Part shown: piece by piece, positions 9,055 through 17,893 of the stretch
Numbering within the stretch: position 1 is the stretch's first letter
How the letters are laid out: every line of letters starts with the position of its first letter
Source: Mycobacteroides salmoniphilum
GTDB taxonomy: Bacteria; Actinomycetota; Actinomycetes; Mycobacteriales; Mycobacteriaceae
Assembly (NCBI RefSeq): GCF_004924335.1
Contig: NZ_CP024633.1
Location: 2,108,001 to 2,172,000 of the forward strand
Direction: 5' to 3'
Length of the DNA stretch: 64,000 nucleotides
Notes under the pieces: model-generated
The model's database searches: none
Told to the model about the DNA's origin: nothing
What the model saw: only the letters and a program-made list of their open reading frames with translations
Position numbers and translations under genes: made by a program

Positions 9055-10713
9055 CTATGTCCACTGGGGTTCAACGGATTCCTTCACTTTGCCGTCCTCG
9101 CCGAAGACGAGGTAGCGCGTGAAGGTCCGTGCGAACCATCGATCGTGGGTGACCGCGATCACCGTACCGTCGAAGGCCGCCAGCGCGTCTTCCAATGCCT
9201 CCGCCGAATGCAGGTCCAGGTTGTCGGTCGGCTCGTCGAGTAGCAGCAATGTCGACCCCATCAACTCCAGCAGCAGGATCTGGAATCGGCCCTGCTGTCC
9301 ACCGGATAGCGAGCCGAAGGTCTGCTCGGCAGACGGCGCCAGCCCGTAACGGTCCAGGATCCGTGAGGCCTGCTCACGTCCGTGTCCTGCGCGCCGTTCG
9401 TCCCCGTGATGCAGGATGTCCAGCAGTGTCCGATCCATCAGCCCCTCGTGATGGTGTGTCTGCGCGAACCAACCCGGACGGACCCTCGCGCCGAGCCGCA
9501 ATCGTCCGTCGTGGCGCACCGCTTCGGGAATCATGTCGCCCACCGGCAACTGGTCCGGCTCCGGGTCGCTGCCCCCGCTGGCCAGCAGTCGCAGGAAATG
9601 TGACTTGCCGGTGCCGTTGCCGCCCAGCACCGCGACGCGATCCCCGTACCACAACTCGGTATCGAATGGCTTTGTGAGACCGGTTAACTCAAGGTTCTCT
9701 GCGATCACGGCACGCTTGGCGGTGCGACCACCGGTGAGACGCATGCGAACGTTCTGCCGCAGCGGGACAGCTTCGGGTGGCCCCGCCTCGTCGAAGCGAC
9801 GGAGCCGGGTTTCGGCTGCCTGTAGGCGGCTGGCCATATCGGAGTTGTACGCCGCTTTCTGCCGGTACATCAACACCAGATCACGCAGCGCCGCCCGCTG
9901 TTCGTCCCAGCGGCGGCGCAACTCGGCGAGTTTGGCGTTCCGGTCCGCTCGCGCCTGGTGATACGTCGCGAACGGCCCCGGGTGCACCCACAGCGAGGAC
10001 CCGGACCGGGTGGGTTCCAACGTGGCGACCTGGCCGGCAACGCGATTGATCAACTCACGATCGTGGCTGACGAATAGGACTGTCTTGGGCGACTCCGCGA
10101 GCTTCTCCTCAAGCCATCGTTTGGCCGGGACATCCAGATAGTTGTCGGGCTCGTCGAGCAGCAGCACCTCGTGGGGTCCACGTAGCAGCGATTCGAGGAC
10201 CAGGCGCTTCTGCTGACCGCCCGAAAGTGTGTTGACGCCGCGAAATCTAGCCAGTTCAAACGGAATTCCCAGCGCCGCCATGGTGTGCACGTCACATTCG
10301 GTCTCAAACTCGTACCCGCCCACATCGGCCCAGTCGGCCAGCGCCTGTGCGTAGGTGAGCTGGTCACGTTCGCTGTCATGCTCCATGAGCGCCAGCTCGG
10401 CGCCGTCCAGACGGCCGGCGGCTGCTCTGATGCGATCCGGCGCCACCGACAGCAGCAGATCGCGGACCGTCGAATTGTCGCGAACGGAACCGATGAACTG
10501 CCGCATCACGCCGAGCTGCCCACCCCGCGTGACAGATCCGTCGTGCGGATCTGTGTCGCCGGCGATGACACGCAACAACGTCGTCTTACCGGTCCCGTTG
10601 GGGCCGATCAGCGCGGTTTTGCTGCCTTCGCCGACACGGAGGCTGACATCGTGAAGAAGTGCTCTGCCGTCCGGGAGGTGATAGCCGATGGCATCGAGCT
10701 GCACATGGCTCAT
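9055..10713 (-). CDS. ABC-F ATPase, probable ribosome-protection protein
   Basis: The 552-residue protein contains two ABC ATPase domains and no membrane segment, the ABC-F layout. Domain 1 has Walker A GPNGTGKT (37-44), signature LSGGQQKR (163-170) and Walker B LLLDEPDN. A charged helical linker follows (about 235-310, LAELRRRWDEQRAALRDL). Domain 2 has GGNGTGKS, LSGGQQGRF and LLLDEPTDNLD. ABC-F proteins displace drugs or rescue stalled ribosomes at the E site. In M. abscessus I recall an ABC-F gene beside tyrS (MAB_2355c) reported to lower macrolide susceptibility; this gene matches in type and place. No strong Shine-Dalgarno is seen before the ATG. A typical WhiB7 promoter could not be made out. 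Confidence 0.9.
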   Translation of the reverse strand: MSHVQLDAIGYHLPDGRALLHDVSLRVGEGSKTALIGPNGTGKTTLLRVIAGDTDPHDGSVTRGGQLGVMRQFIGSVRDNSTVRDLLLSVAPDRIRAAAGRLDGAELALMEHDSERDQLTYAQALADWADVGGYEFETECDVHTMAALGIPFELARFRGVNTLSGGQQKRLVLESLLRGPHEVLLLDEPDNYLDVPAKRWLEEKLAESPKTVLFVSHDRELINRVAGQVATLEPTRSGSSLWVHPGPFATYHQARADRNAKLAELRRRWDEQRAALRDLVLMYRQKAAYNSDMASRLQAAETRLRRFDEAGPPEAVPLRQNVRMRLTGGRTAKRAVIAENLELTGLTKPFDTELWYGDRVAVLGGNGTGKSHFLRLLASGGSDPEPDQLPVGDMIPEAVRHDGRLRLGARVRPGWFAQTHHHEGLMDRTLLDILHHGDERRAGHGREQASRILDRYGLAPSAEQTFGSLSGGQQGRFQILLLELMGSTLLLLDEPTDNLDLHSAEALEDALAAFDGTVIAVTHDRWFARTFTRYLVFGEDGKVKESVEPQWT

Positions 10714-10718
10714 AGCGT

Positions 10719-10751
10719 TCAGTCTGCGTAACGGATCACCTCGATCGCCAC
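10719..10751 (-). other. Possible 10-codon upstream ORF of the ABC-F gene
   Basis: A GTG at 10751 opens a 10-residue frame (MAIEVIRYAD) whose TGA ends 5 nt before the ABC-F start codon. The ABC-F gene lacks a clear ribosome-binding site of its own. Short leader ORFs that sense drug-stalled ribosomes are common before ABC-F genes, so this is offered as a candidate leader. Such a short frame can easily occur by chance. Confidence 0.22.
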
Positions 10752-10807
10752 CGAATTTCCGGCGAAGGCCCTGTTACCGGCATACTCGCGCTGTAATACA
10801 TGGTCTT

Positions 10808-10850
10808 CGCGCAAGCTGGGGGCACCTCCCACGCGTGGGGGACTCATCGA
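10808..10850 (+). repeat. Dispersed GC-rich hairpin repeat, copy A
   Basis: The core is AAGCTGGGGGCACCTCCCAC followed by GCGTGGGGGACTCATCGA. The inner stem is CTCCCAC/GTGGGGG. It lies just upstream of the AAAGGAGG ribosome-binding site of the TPR gene, so it would be in that mRNA's leader. Two related copies are at 16526-16562 and, inverted, at 22325-22368. Confidence 0.6.
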
Positions 10851-10865
10851 CAAAAGGAGGTGCCC

Positions 10866-11726
10866 GTGGACCAGCGAGGACCCAGGCAGCAGGGGCCCAG
10901 AAAGCACGGCCCGAGTCGCCCCGCACAGGATTCAGGTGCGCGGCGCGACGACCGTGGTGGCGGCGCTGCGCGTCCGCGCCGGTCGGACGAGCGCGGCGGC
11001 GATCGACCTCAGCGAAATCAGGCACCGCGGCCTCGACGCACCGATGACCGCCAGGCCCCACGAAACTTCGGCCCGACCATTCCCGACGAGGTCGAGGCCA
11101 AGCAGCTGGCCCACGATGTTCGCGCCGAATTGCTGAGCCTCGACAAGAACACCGCGGACACGGTGGCCCGGCATCTGGTTGTCGCGGGCAATCTGCTCGA
11201 CGAGGACCCGGAGGCCGCGCTGGAGCATGCCAAGGCCGCCAAGAGTCGCGCGGCCCGCATCGCCGGTGTCCGCGAAGCGCTCGGCATCGCCGCGTATCAC
11301 TGTGGGGACTGGGCGCTGGCATTGTCCGAGCTGCGTGCGGCCAAGCGCATGGGCACGCGGTCGCCGCTGCTGGCGCTCATCGCCGATTGCGAACGGGGAG
11401 TTGGCCGCCCCGAGCGCGCCATCGAGCTCGCCCGCGGCGATGAGGCCAAGGCGCTCACCGGCGATGCCGCCGACGAACTGCGCATCGTGATCGCCGGAGC
11501 GCGTGCCGATATGGGACAGCTCGATCAGGCGTTGGCGGTGCTGTCCACGCCGGCACCCGATCCGAAGCGTGCCGGTGTGGTCGCGGCGCGGCTGTTCTAC
11601 GCCTACGCCGACATCCTCCTGGCTCTGGATCGCAAACCCGAAGCGGTGCAATGGTTCCTGCACGCCGCCAACGCCGATGTCGAAGGCCACACGGACGCCG
11701 AGGATCGGGCAGCCGAACTTGCCTGA
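10866..11726 (+). CDS. TPR-type repeat protein (Rv1691-like)
   Basis: The product has 286 residues. The first 75 residues are highly charged and disordered (Arg/Asp/Gly/Gln-rich). The rest is alpha-helical with tetratricopeptide-like pairs, for example AGNLLDEDPEAALEHAKAAK and ALGIAAYHCGDWALALSELR. TPR domains scaffold protein complexes; the partner is unknown. GTG 10866 is chosen because AAAGGAGG ends 5 nt before it; a longer frame from 10800 would read through the hairpin repeat and the ribosome-binding site. It overlaps the next gene by 8 nt and matches Rv1691 in order. Confidence 0.87.
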   Translation: MDQRGPRQQGPRKHGPSRPAQDSGARRDDRGGGAARPRRSDERGGDRPQRNQAPRPRRTDDRQAPRNFGPTIPDEVEAKQLAHDVRAELLSLDKNTADTVARHLVVAGNLLDEDPEAALEHAKAAKSRAARIAGVREALGIAAYHCGDWALALSELRAAKRMGTRSPLLALIADCERGVGRPERAIELARGDEAKALTGDAADELRIVIAGARADMGQLDQALAVLSTPAPDPKRAGVVAARLFYAYADILLALDRKPEAVQWFLHAANADVEGHTDAEDRAAELA

Positions 11727-12723
11727 CACACTCGTCGGCGCCCACGACTGCCTGCTCCTGGACCTCGACGGCACCGTGTTCCGGGGTGCCGAGCCCACCC
11801 CGAACGCCATTGCGGCGTTGGCGGCGGCCGGCGACGCGCGGCAGCTGTACGTCACCAACAACGCGAGCAGGTCCGCGCCCGAGGTGGCCGAACACCTCAC
11901 CTCCCTGGGATTCGCGGCGACCGCCGGTGACGTTGTCACCAGCGCCCAGAGTGCGGCGAGACTGTTGGCCGAAGCTCTTGAGCGCGAGGACGCGGTGCTC
12001 GTGGTCGGCACCGAGGCACTGGCCGCCGAGGTGGCCGCCGTCGGCCTCACCCCGGTGCGCAGCTTCGACAAGGCTCCACGCGCTGTGGTGCAGGGGCATT
12101 CACCGGACACCTGTTGGACCACCCTTGCCGAGGCCGCACTCGCCATCCGGGCGGGCGCCTATTGGGTGGCGGCCAATGTGGACGCCACGCTGCCTACCGA
12201 GCGGGGCCTGCTCCCCGGAAACGGGTCCATGGTGGCCGCGCTGCGTACCGCCACCGATGCCGATCCGGTCGTGGCCGGCAAGCCGGGGCGCGCACTCATC
12301 GAGGACGCGTTGGCACGCGGCACCTTCTTGCGGCCTCTCGTAGTCGGGGACCGGCTCGATACCGACATCTCGGGTGGCAATGCCGCGGGCCTGCCCAGTC
12401 TCATGGTGCTCACCGGCGTGAACAGCGCCATCGACGCGATCTGGGCGGATGCCGCGCATCGACCCACGTTCTTGGGGACCGATCTGGCGGCATTGCACCT
12501 GCCGCTGCCCGAGGTGCGTATCGAACCGAAGCCGTCGTGGCAGGTCACCGTGGATGTCGACCAGGTGTCGATCGGAGCCGTCGGCGACGCAGGGTCGCCC
12601 CTGTCGCTGGCCCAGGCTCTGGCAGCCGCGGTGTGGGCGACGGGCCCTGCCCCGGCGAGCAGGCCCATTGTGGCCACCGATGACGTGGCAGAACGGGCCT
12701 GGCAGCAGCTTTCTGCCGGATAG
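11719..12723 (+). CDS. HAD-superfamily phosphatase (NagD/PNPase-like, Rv1692-type)
   Basis: The 334-residue protein carries the HAD motifs DLDGTVFRG (motif I, nucleophile Asp near residue 15), YVTNNASR (motif II), and GKPGRALIEDAL with VVGDRLDTDISGGNAAGL (motifs III and IV). It belongs to the class IIA HAD phosphatases (NagD, 4-nitrophenylphosphatase). The M. tuberculosis orthologue Rv1692 has been described as a glycerol 3-phosphate phosphatase. TTG 11719, overlapping the upstream stop, is the most likely start because the motif I aspartate lies only 14 residues downstream and no ATG/GTG is suitably placed. A C-terminal extension of about 70 residues follows the HAD fold. Confidence 0.9.
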   Translation: MPDTLVGAHDCLLLDLDGTVFRGAEPTPNAIAALAAAGDARQLYVTNNASRSAPEVAEHLTSLGFAATAGDVVTSAQSAARLLAEALEREDAVLVVGTEALAAEVAAVGLTPVRSFDKAPRAVVQGHSPDTCWTTLAEAALAIRAGAYWVAANVDATLPTERGLLPGNGSMVAALRTATDADPVVAGKPGRALIEDALARGTFLRPLVVGDRLDTDISGGNAAGLPSLMVLTGVNSAIDAIWADAAHRPTFLGTDLAALHLPLPEVRIEPKPSWQVTVDVDQVSIGAVGDAGSPLSLAQALAAAVWATGPAPASRPIVATDDVAERAWQQLSAG

Positions 12724-12772
12724 TGTGCCGTCGCCCCTGCCACTTCGGGGAGATCCACTAGCCTTGAGCGCG

Positions 12773-12982
12773 ATGACCACCCCGAACGATGTTGCCCGCC
12801 AGGCCGGTGGATCTGACCCCGATGAGGTCAGGTCCCAGGTGCAGGCGCTGCTGGGTCAGCTCGACCCACCCGCCGGCTTCGGCGATTCCGAGGCCGAGCT
12901 GGATCTCGAGACCCAAGCCCAGGTACTGGAGCAGGCACATGACGTGTTGGTCCGAGCACTGGAATCCGCGGAGCAGGGATAG
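12773..12982 (+). CDS. Small conserved protein (Rv1693-like)
   Basis: The 69-residue acidic protein (…VQALLGQLDPPAGFGDSEAEL…QAQVLEQAHDVLVRALES) is mostly predicted helix in its second half, possibly a short coiled coil. It lies between the HAD phosphatase and tlyA, as Rv1693 does. It ends 2 nt before the tlyA start. The function is unknown. Confidence 0.72.
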   Translation: MTTPNDVARQAGGSDPDEVRSQVQALLGQLDPPAGFGDSEAELDLETQAQVLEQAHDVLVRALESAEQG

Positions 12983-12984
12983 CC

Positions 12985-13791
12985 ATGGCCCGGCACGCCA
13001 GGGTCGACGCCGAGTTGGTGCGCCGAGGACTCGCTCGTTCGCGTCAGCAGGCAGCTGAACTGATCGACGCGGGCCGGGTGCGTATTGACGGCATACCGGC
13101 CGCCAAAGCAGCGACAGCCGTGCCGGCGACGGCCTCCCTTGTGGTGCAGGGGGAACCCGGAGACAAGTGGGTCTCACGCGGCGCCCATAAACTCCTCGGG
13201 GCACTTGAGGCCTTTGGCCCACACGGGCTTTCCGTCGAGGGCAAGCGCTGCCTGGACGCGGGGGCATCGACGGGCGGCTTCACCGAGGTACTCCTGCGTT
13301 CGGGCGCTCGCGAGGTGGTGGCCGCCGATGTCGGGTACGGACAATTGGCCTGGTCCCTGCAGTCCGACGATCGAGTCACCGTGCTCGATCGCACCAATGT
13401 GCGCACCCTGACACCCGAACTGATCGGCGGATCGGCACAACTGATCGTGGCCGACCTCTCCTTCATCTCGCTCGCTTTGGTGCTCGACGCGCTGATCGCC
13501 TGTGCCACAACCGATGCCGATATCGTGCCGATGGTCAAACCCCAGTTCGAGGTGGGTAAGGAGCTTGTCGGCACGGGAGGGGTGGTGCGTGATCCGCAGT
13601 TGCGCGCCGATGCTGTGGTGTCGGTTGCCCGCCGCGCGCAGACGCGGGGTTGGCACACCGCGGGAGTGACGGCCAGCCCGCTACCCGGGCCGTCTGGAAA
13701 TGTCGAGTACTTCCTGTGGTTACGGAAAACAGATTCCGGCCTGGATATTGAGGCAGCCGTTGCCGAAGCTATTACGAAGGGGCCGCAGTGA
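12985..13791 (+). CDS. tlyA: 2'-O-ribose rRNA methyltransferase / hemolysin-type TlyA
   Basis: The 268-residue protein has an N-terminal S4 RNA-binding domain (residues 1-60, [26 protein letters not shown]) and an FtsJ-like Rossmann methyltransferase domain with the SAM-binding block [16 protein letters not shown]. TlyA methylates C1409 of 16S rRNA and C1920 of 23S rRNA. Its loss gives capreomycin/viomycin resistance in mycobacteria. The frame is intact here. It overlaps nadK by 4 nt (GTGA). Confidence 0.95.
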   Translation: MARHARVDAELVRRGLARSRQQAAELIDAGRVRIDGIPAAKAATAVPATASLVVQGEPGDKWVSRGAHKLLGALEAFGPHGLSVEGKRCLDAGASTGGFTEVLLRSGAREVVAADVGYGQLAWSLQSDDRVTVLDRTNVRTLTPELIGGSAQLIVADLSFISLALVLDALIACATTDADIVPMVKPQFEVGKELVGTGGVVRDPQLRADAVVSVARRAQTRGWHTAGVTASPLPGPSGNVEYFLWLRKTDSGLDIEAAVAEAITKGPQ

Positions 13792-14744
13792 TGACCCGCT
13801 TGGGCGAAGCACATCAGACTCAGGTGACCGAACGCAAGATCTTGCTTGTCGCTCATACGGGCCGTGATGAGGTCATCGAGACCGCCCGCCGTGTCGCGAA
13901 AACTCTGGGGGAGAACGGCATCACGCTGCGGGTGCTCTCCGCGGAGGCCATCGATCGCGGACCGGTGCACCTGGACCCGACCGAGTTTCGCTCCCTCGGT
14001 GTGGGCGTCGAGGTTGTCGACGCCGATCAGGATGCCGCCACCGGCTGTGAGTTGGTGTTGGTACTGGGCGGGGACGGCACCTTCCTCCGGGCGGCTGACC
14101 TCGCACGCAGCGCGACCGCACCCGTACTCGGAGTCAACCTGGGCCGCATCGGCTTTCTTGCCGAGGTGGAGGCCGAGGCGATCGACGCCGTCCTCACCCA
14201 TGTGGTGGAGGGCACCTATCGCGTCGAGACCCGGATGACACTGGACGTTCTGGTCCGTATCGGCGGTGAGGTGGTCGAACGCGGCTGGGCACTCAACGAG
14301 GTGAGCATCGAAAAGGGCCCCCGACTTGGCGTGCTCGGCGTGGTACTGGAGGTGGACGCGCGTCCAGTGTCGGCATTCGGGTGCGATGGCGTTCTCGTCT
14401 CGACCCCGACGGGATCCACCGCCTACGCATTCTCGGCGGGCGGACCGGTTGTCTGGCCCGACCTGGACGCGATTCTCGTGGTGCCCAATAACGCTCACGC
14501 ATTGTTCGCGCGGCCGATGGTGACCAGCCCTGCCTCTACCGTGGCCGTCGAGATCGAGGCCGACGGGCATGACGCGCTGCTCTTCTGTGACGGCCGTCGC
14601 GAGATCCGGGTTCCGCCGGGCGGGCGGGTCGAGGTGGTGCGCGGCCATCAGCCGGTGCTGTGGGCGCGCTTGGACAGCAAGCCCTTCGCGGACCGGGTCG
14701 TGCGTAAGTTCCATTTGCCTGTCAAGGGCTGGCGGGGAAGGTAG
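13788..14744 (+). CDS. nadK: NAD kinase
   Basis: This enzyme (ppnK) phosphorylates NAD to NADP and is the only known source of NADP in mycobacteria. The 318-residue protein has the family motif [11 protein letters not shown] near residue 90, [20 protein letters not shown], and the conserved [23 protein letters not shown] block near residue 200. Start choice: GTG 13788 overlaps the tlyA stop, and the ATG directly after it (13791) is an equal alternative. It is followed 2 nt later by recN, the usual tlyA-nadK-recN order. Confidence 0.96.
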   Translation: MMTRLGEAHQTQVTERKILLVAHTGRDEVIETARRVAKTLGENGITLRVLSAEAIDRGPVHLDPTEFRSLGVGVEVVDADQDAATGCELVLVLGGDGTFLRAADLARSATAPVLGVNLGRIGFLAEVEAEAIDAVLTHVVEGTYRVETRMTLDVLVRIGGEVVERGWALNEVSIEKGPRLGVLGVVLEVDARPVSAFGCDGVLVSTPTGSTAYAFSAGGPVVWPDLDAILVVPNNAHALFARPMVTSPASTVAVEIEADGHDALLFCDGRREIRVPPGGRVEVVRGHQPVLWARLDSKPFADRVVRKFHLPVKGWRGR

Positions 14745-14746
14745 TC

Positions 14747-16516
14747 GTGCTCACCGAGATTCGCATCGAGTCCCTTGGCGCCATCCCCGCCGCCACCGCG
14801 GAGTTCGACAGCGGGCTGACCGTGCTGACCGGCGAAACCGGAGCAGGTAAGACCATGGTGGTCACCGGTCTGCATCTGCTCGGCGGGGCGCGCGCCGACG
14901 CCAACCGGGTGCGGGCGGGCGCCGACCGCGCCGTGGTCGAAGGCCGATTTCTCACGACTGATCCGCTCGGCGCCGAGCCCACCGACGTCACCGAGGTATT
15001 GGATTCCTCGGGGGCACAACGGGACGACGACGGCAGCGTGATCGCCGCGCGCTCGGTGACCTCCGATGGCCGCTCGCGCGCGTACCTGGGCGGGCGCTCC
15101 GTGCCCGCCAAATCGCTGGCCAGCTTCACCGCGGGTCTGCTCACGGTGCACGGCCAGAACGACCAGCTGCGCCTGATGCGCCCCGAACAGCAGCTCGCGG
15201 CATTGGACAGATTCGCCTCGGAAGGCCCGGCCAGCATCGAGGCGCTCCTGACCACCTACCGCAAGCTGCGCGAGGAATGGCTCACCGCCCGGCGCGACCT
15301 CATCGACCGCACCAATCGGGCGCGTGAGCTGGCGCAGGAAGCCGATCGACTCGGATTCGCGCTCAACGAGATCGATGCCGTCGACCCGAAACCAGGGGAG
15401 GACGACCAGCTCGCCGCCGATATCCATCGCCTATCCGAACTCGACGCGCTGCGCGATGCGGCGGCCTCCGCACGCAGTGCGCTGGCAGGCTCGGATTCCC
15501 ATGGTGAGGCCGACGATTCCCAGTCGGCGATCGATCGCATCGCGAAGGCCAAGGTACTGCTGGAAGCCACCGATGACGCCGCGCTGCGAGCCCTGGCACC
15601 ACAATTGGCCGAGGCACTCGCGGTGGTCGGTGACGTCTCCCGTGAGCTGACCGCGTTTACGGACGAATTGCCAAGCGATGCAAGCACTCTCGAGGAGAAG
15701 CTGGCACGTCAGGGGCAGCTGCGCACGCTGACCCGCAAGTATGCTGCCAACCTCAATGGGGTGATCGCCTGGGCGCAGGAGGCGCGCGGCAGACTGGCCG
15801 AGGTCGACACCTCCGAAGAAACACTCCATGCCCTCTCTGTCCGCGTGGATCGACTTGCCGGCGAACTAGCTACCGCCGCAACAGGTCTGACCAAGGCGCG
15901 TACCAAGGCCGCCAAGGCGCTGGGTAAAGCCGTCACGGCCGAGCTGGCGGGCCTGGCGATGGACCGAGCCGCGTTCACCATTGCCGTGGAACCCATCGCG
16001 GCCCGGACCGATGATGTGGCGCCCCTGACGCTGCCGTCCGGGCAGACCGTGCACGCGGGATCGGCGGGTGCCGACGCCGTCGAATTCGGATTCGCTGCGC
16101 ATCGCGACAACCCGATGCTGCCGCTGGCCAAGAGCGCGTCCGGAGGTGAGCTCTCACGCGTGATGCTGGCCCTCGAGGTGGTGCTTGCCGCCTCGACTGC
16201 GGGGACCACCATGGTGTTCGACGAAGTCGATGCGGGTGTGGGCGGCCGGGCCGCCGTGCAGATCGGCCGGCGGTTGGCCAAGTTGGCGCACACCCACCAG
16301 GTGATCGTCGTGACGCACCTACCCCAGGTCGCGGCGTTCGCCGATATTCACCTCACTGTTGACCGGGTGGGCAGTAAGGGCAGCGGTGTCCGCCGTCTGG
16401 ATGACGAGGATCGGGTCGCCGAACTGGCCCGGATGCTGGCCGGGCTCGGCGACTCCGACACCGGACGGGCGCACGCCCGTGAGCTGCTCGACGCCGCCCG
16501 TTCCGAGCGAGGCTGA
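14747..16516 (+). CDS. recN: DNA repair protein RecN
   Basis: The 589-residue SMC-like ATPase acts in double-strand-break repair. Walker A is GETGAGKT near residue 31. The central 200-residue section is alpha-helical coiled coil (about 160-400), the C-terminal signature is SASGGELSRVMLALEVVL, and the Walker B is MVFDEVDAGVGGRAA. The length is normal for the family. It starts at GTG 14747 directly after nadK, so the two are probably one transcript. Confidence 0.96.
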   Translation: MLTEIRIESLGAIPAATAEFDSGLTVLTGETGAGKTMVVTGLHLLGGARADANRVRAGADRAVVEGRFLTTDPLGAEPTDVTEVLDSSGAQRDDDGSVIAARSVTSDGRSRAYLGGRSVPAKSLASFTAGLLTVHGQNDQLRLMRPEQQLAALDRFASEGPASIEALLTTYRKLREEWLTARRDLIDRTNRARELAQEADRLGFALNEIDAVDPKPGEDDQLAADIHRLSELDALRDAAASARSALAGSDSHGEADDSQSAIDRIAKAKVLLEATDDAALRALAPQLAEALAVVGDVSRELTAFTDELPSDASTLEEKLARQGQLRTLTRKYAANLNGVIAWAQEARGRLAEVDTSEETLHALSVRVDRLAGELATAATGLTKARTKAAKALGKAVTAELAGLAMDRAAFTIAVEPIAARTDDVAPLTLPSGQTVHAGSAGADAVEFGFAAHRDNPMLPLAKSASGGELSRVMLALEVVLAASTAGTTMVFDEVDAGVGGRAAVQIGRRLAKLAHTHQVIVVTHLPQVAAFADIHLTVDRVGSKGSGVRRLDDEDRVAELARMLAGLGDSDTGRAHARELLDAARSERG

Positions 16517-16525
16517 GCTCCCTTC

Positions 16526-16562
16526 CACGAGCTGGGGGTACCTCCCGCTTGCGGGGCACGCT
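16526..16562 (+). repeat. Dispersed GC-rich hairpin repeat, copy B
   Basis: The core is GAGCTGGGGGTACCTCCCGC followed by TTGCGGGGCA. The inner stem is CCCGC/GCGGG, whereas copies A and C have CCCAC/GTGGG, so one base pair has changed on both sides. It sits in the 185-nt gap between recN and steA. Confidence 0.6.
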
Positions 16563-16701
16563 TGTGGCCCACAAACCCCGGGTGACCTGCGTGATATGCA
16601 CTTCCTCGGCCGTGAAACCAGGGGTGCTGGAGTGACTAATGTGACAGGTGTTACGGCGCGCCTCCACTGCCTGAGCAGCCCCGCGAGCGATCATCAGCTG
16701 T

Positions 16702-17886
16702 ATGAACTTGACCACGATGCTCACTCGAAGCAGCAGCTCCCGGCCTGGCATCGTCGGAACAGTGCGGACCGACAGGGACATCAACCGGCTGCTGCAACGC
16801 CTCAACCCGGGTGATATCGCCGTGATCGACATCCTCGATCTGGATCGCATCACAGCAGACGCTCTTGTCGACGCGCGCGTCAGCGCTGTGGTCAACGTCT
16901 CGCCGTCGATCTCCGGCCGCTACCCGAATCTGGGGCCCGAGGTGCTCGTCGCCAACGGCATCATCCTCATCGACAGCATCGGACCCGAGGTCTTCAAAAA
17001 GGTCAAGGACGGCTCTACGGTTCGCGTGCACAATGGCGGCATCTACAACGGTGACCGCCGCCTCATCGCCGGGACACCGCGCACCGATGCGGACGTGCAC
17101 GACCTGATGACCGAGGCCAAGACCGGATTGGTCGCCCACCTGGAGGCGTTCTCCGGCAACACCATCGAGTTCATCCGCAGCGAGAGTCCGCTGTTGATTG
17201 ACGGGATCGGTATCCCGGACGTCGACATCGACCTGCGCAACCGCCATGTCATCGTCGTGTCCGACGGCGTCGGTGCCGCCAATGACCTGAAGAACCTCAA
17301 GCCGTTCATCAAGGAGTATCAACCGGTTCTCATCGGAGTCGGGACCGGCGCCGATATCCTGCGTAAGGCCGGCTACCGGCCGCTCATCGTGGTGGGCGAC
17401 CCGCTGCTGATGAGTAACGATGTCTTGAAATCCGGTGCGCAGGTTGTTCTTCCCGCCGACGCCGACGGGCACGCCGCCGGGCTCGAACGCATCCAGGACC
17501 TGGGAGTCGGGGCCGTGACCTTCCCGGCGGCGGGTTCGGCCGCGGACCTGGCGCTGCTGCTGGCCGATCACCACGGTGCATCACTGATCGTCACGGTGGG
17601 CCACACCGCGTCCATCGAGGAGTTCTTCGATCGCGAACGCCAGCAGTCCAATCCGTCGACCTTCCTGACCCGGCTCAAGGTCGGCGCCAAGCTCGTCGAC
17701 TCCAAAGCCGTTGCGACGCTGTATCGCAACCGGTTCTCCGGTGGGGCCATCGCCTTGTTGATCCTGGCGGTGTTGGTGGCCGTGATCACGATGCTGTGGG
17801 TCACCAGTGCGGGCGACAGCGCGGCCGAATGGCTGCTCGCCTATTGGAACCGGATGACGGTCTGGGTGCAGAACCTAGTCAGCTGA
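16702..17886 (+). CDS. steA: SteA-like cell-division protein (Rv1697-type)
   Basis: The 394-residue protein has a cytoplasmic region with the pattern of the thiamine-pyrophosphokinase-like fold (GVGTGADILRKAGYRPLIVVGDP near residue 213; HTASIEEFFDRERQQSNPSTFLTRL near 300). One C-terminal membrane helix follows (GGAIALLILAVLVAVITMLWV, about 350-370). The corynebacterial homologue SteA works with its neighbour SteB in septation and cell separation. The steA-mctB pair here has the same order, 7 nt apart. Start ATG 16702 gives the length of Rv1697; ATG 16717 is possible. Confidence 0.87.
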   Translation: MNLTTMLTRSSSSRPGIVGTVRTDRDINRLLQRLNPGDIAVIDILDLDRITADALVDARVSAVVNVSPSISGRYPNLGPEVLVANGIILIDSIGPEVFKKVKDGSTVRVHNGGIYNGDRRLIAGTPRTDADVHDLMTEAKTGLVAHLEAFSGNTIEFIRSESPLLIDGIGIPDVDIDLRNRHVIVVSDGVGAANDLKNLKPFIKEYQPVLIGVGTGADILRKAGYRPLIVVGDPLLMSNDVLKSGAQVVLPADADGHAAGLERIQDLGVGAVTFPAAGSAADLALLLADHHGASLIVTVGHTASIEEFFDRERQQSNPSTFLTRLKVGAKLVDSKAVATLYRNRFSGGAIALLILAVLVAVITMLWVTSAGDSAAEWLLAYWNRMTVWVQNLVS

Positions 17887-17893
17887 GCTACTC

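Noticed and set aside
10714..10865. WhiB7-type promoter before the ABC-F gene
   Set aside because: I could not find the AT-rich triplet next to a -35 with a properly spaced TANNNT; the claim would rest on family knowledge alone.
13044..14714. A 556-codon open frame on the minus strand across tlyA and nadK
   Set aside because: It lies antisense to two unmistakable genes, shows low-complexity composition typical of GC-rich shadow frames, and has no domain pattern or ribosome-binding site.
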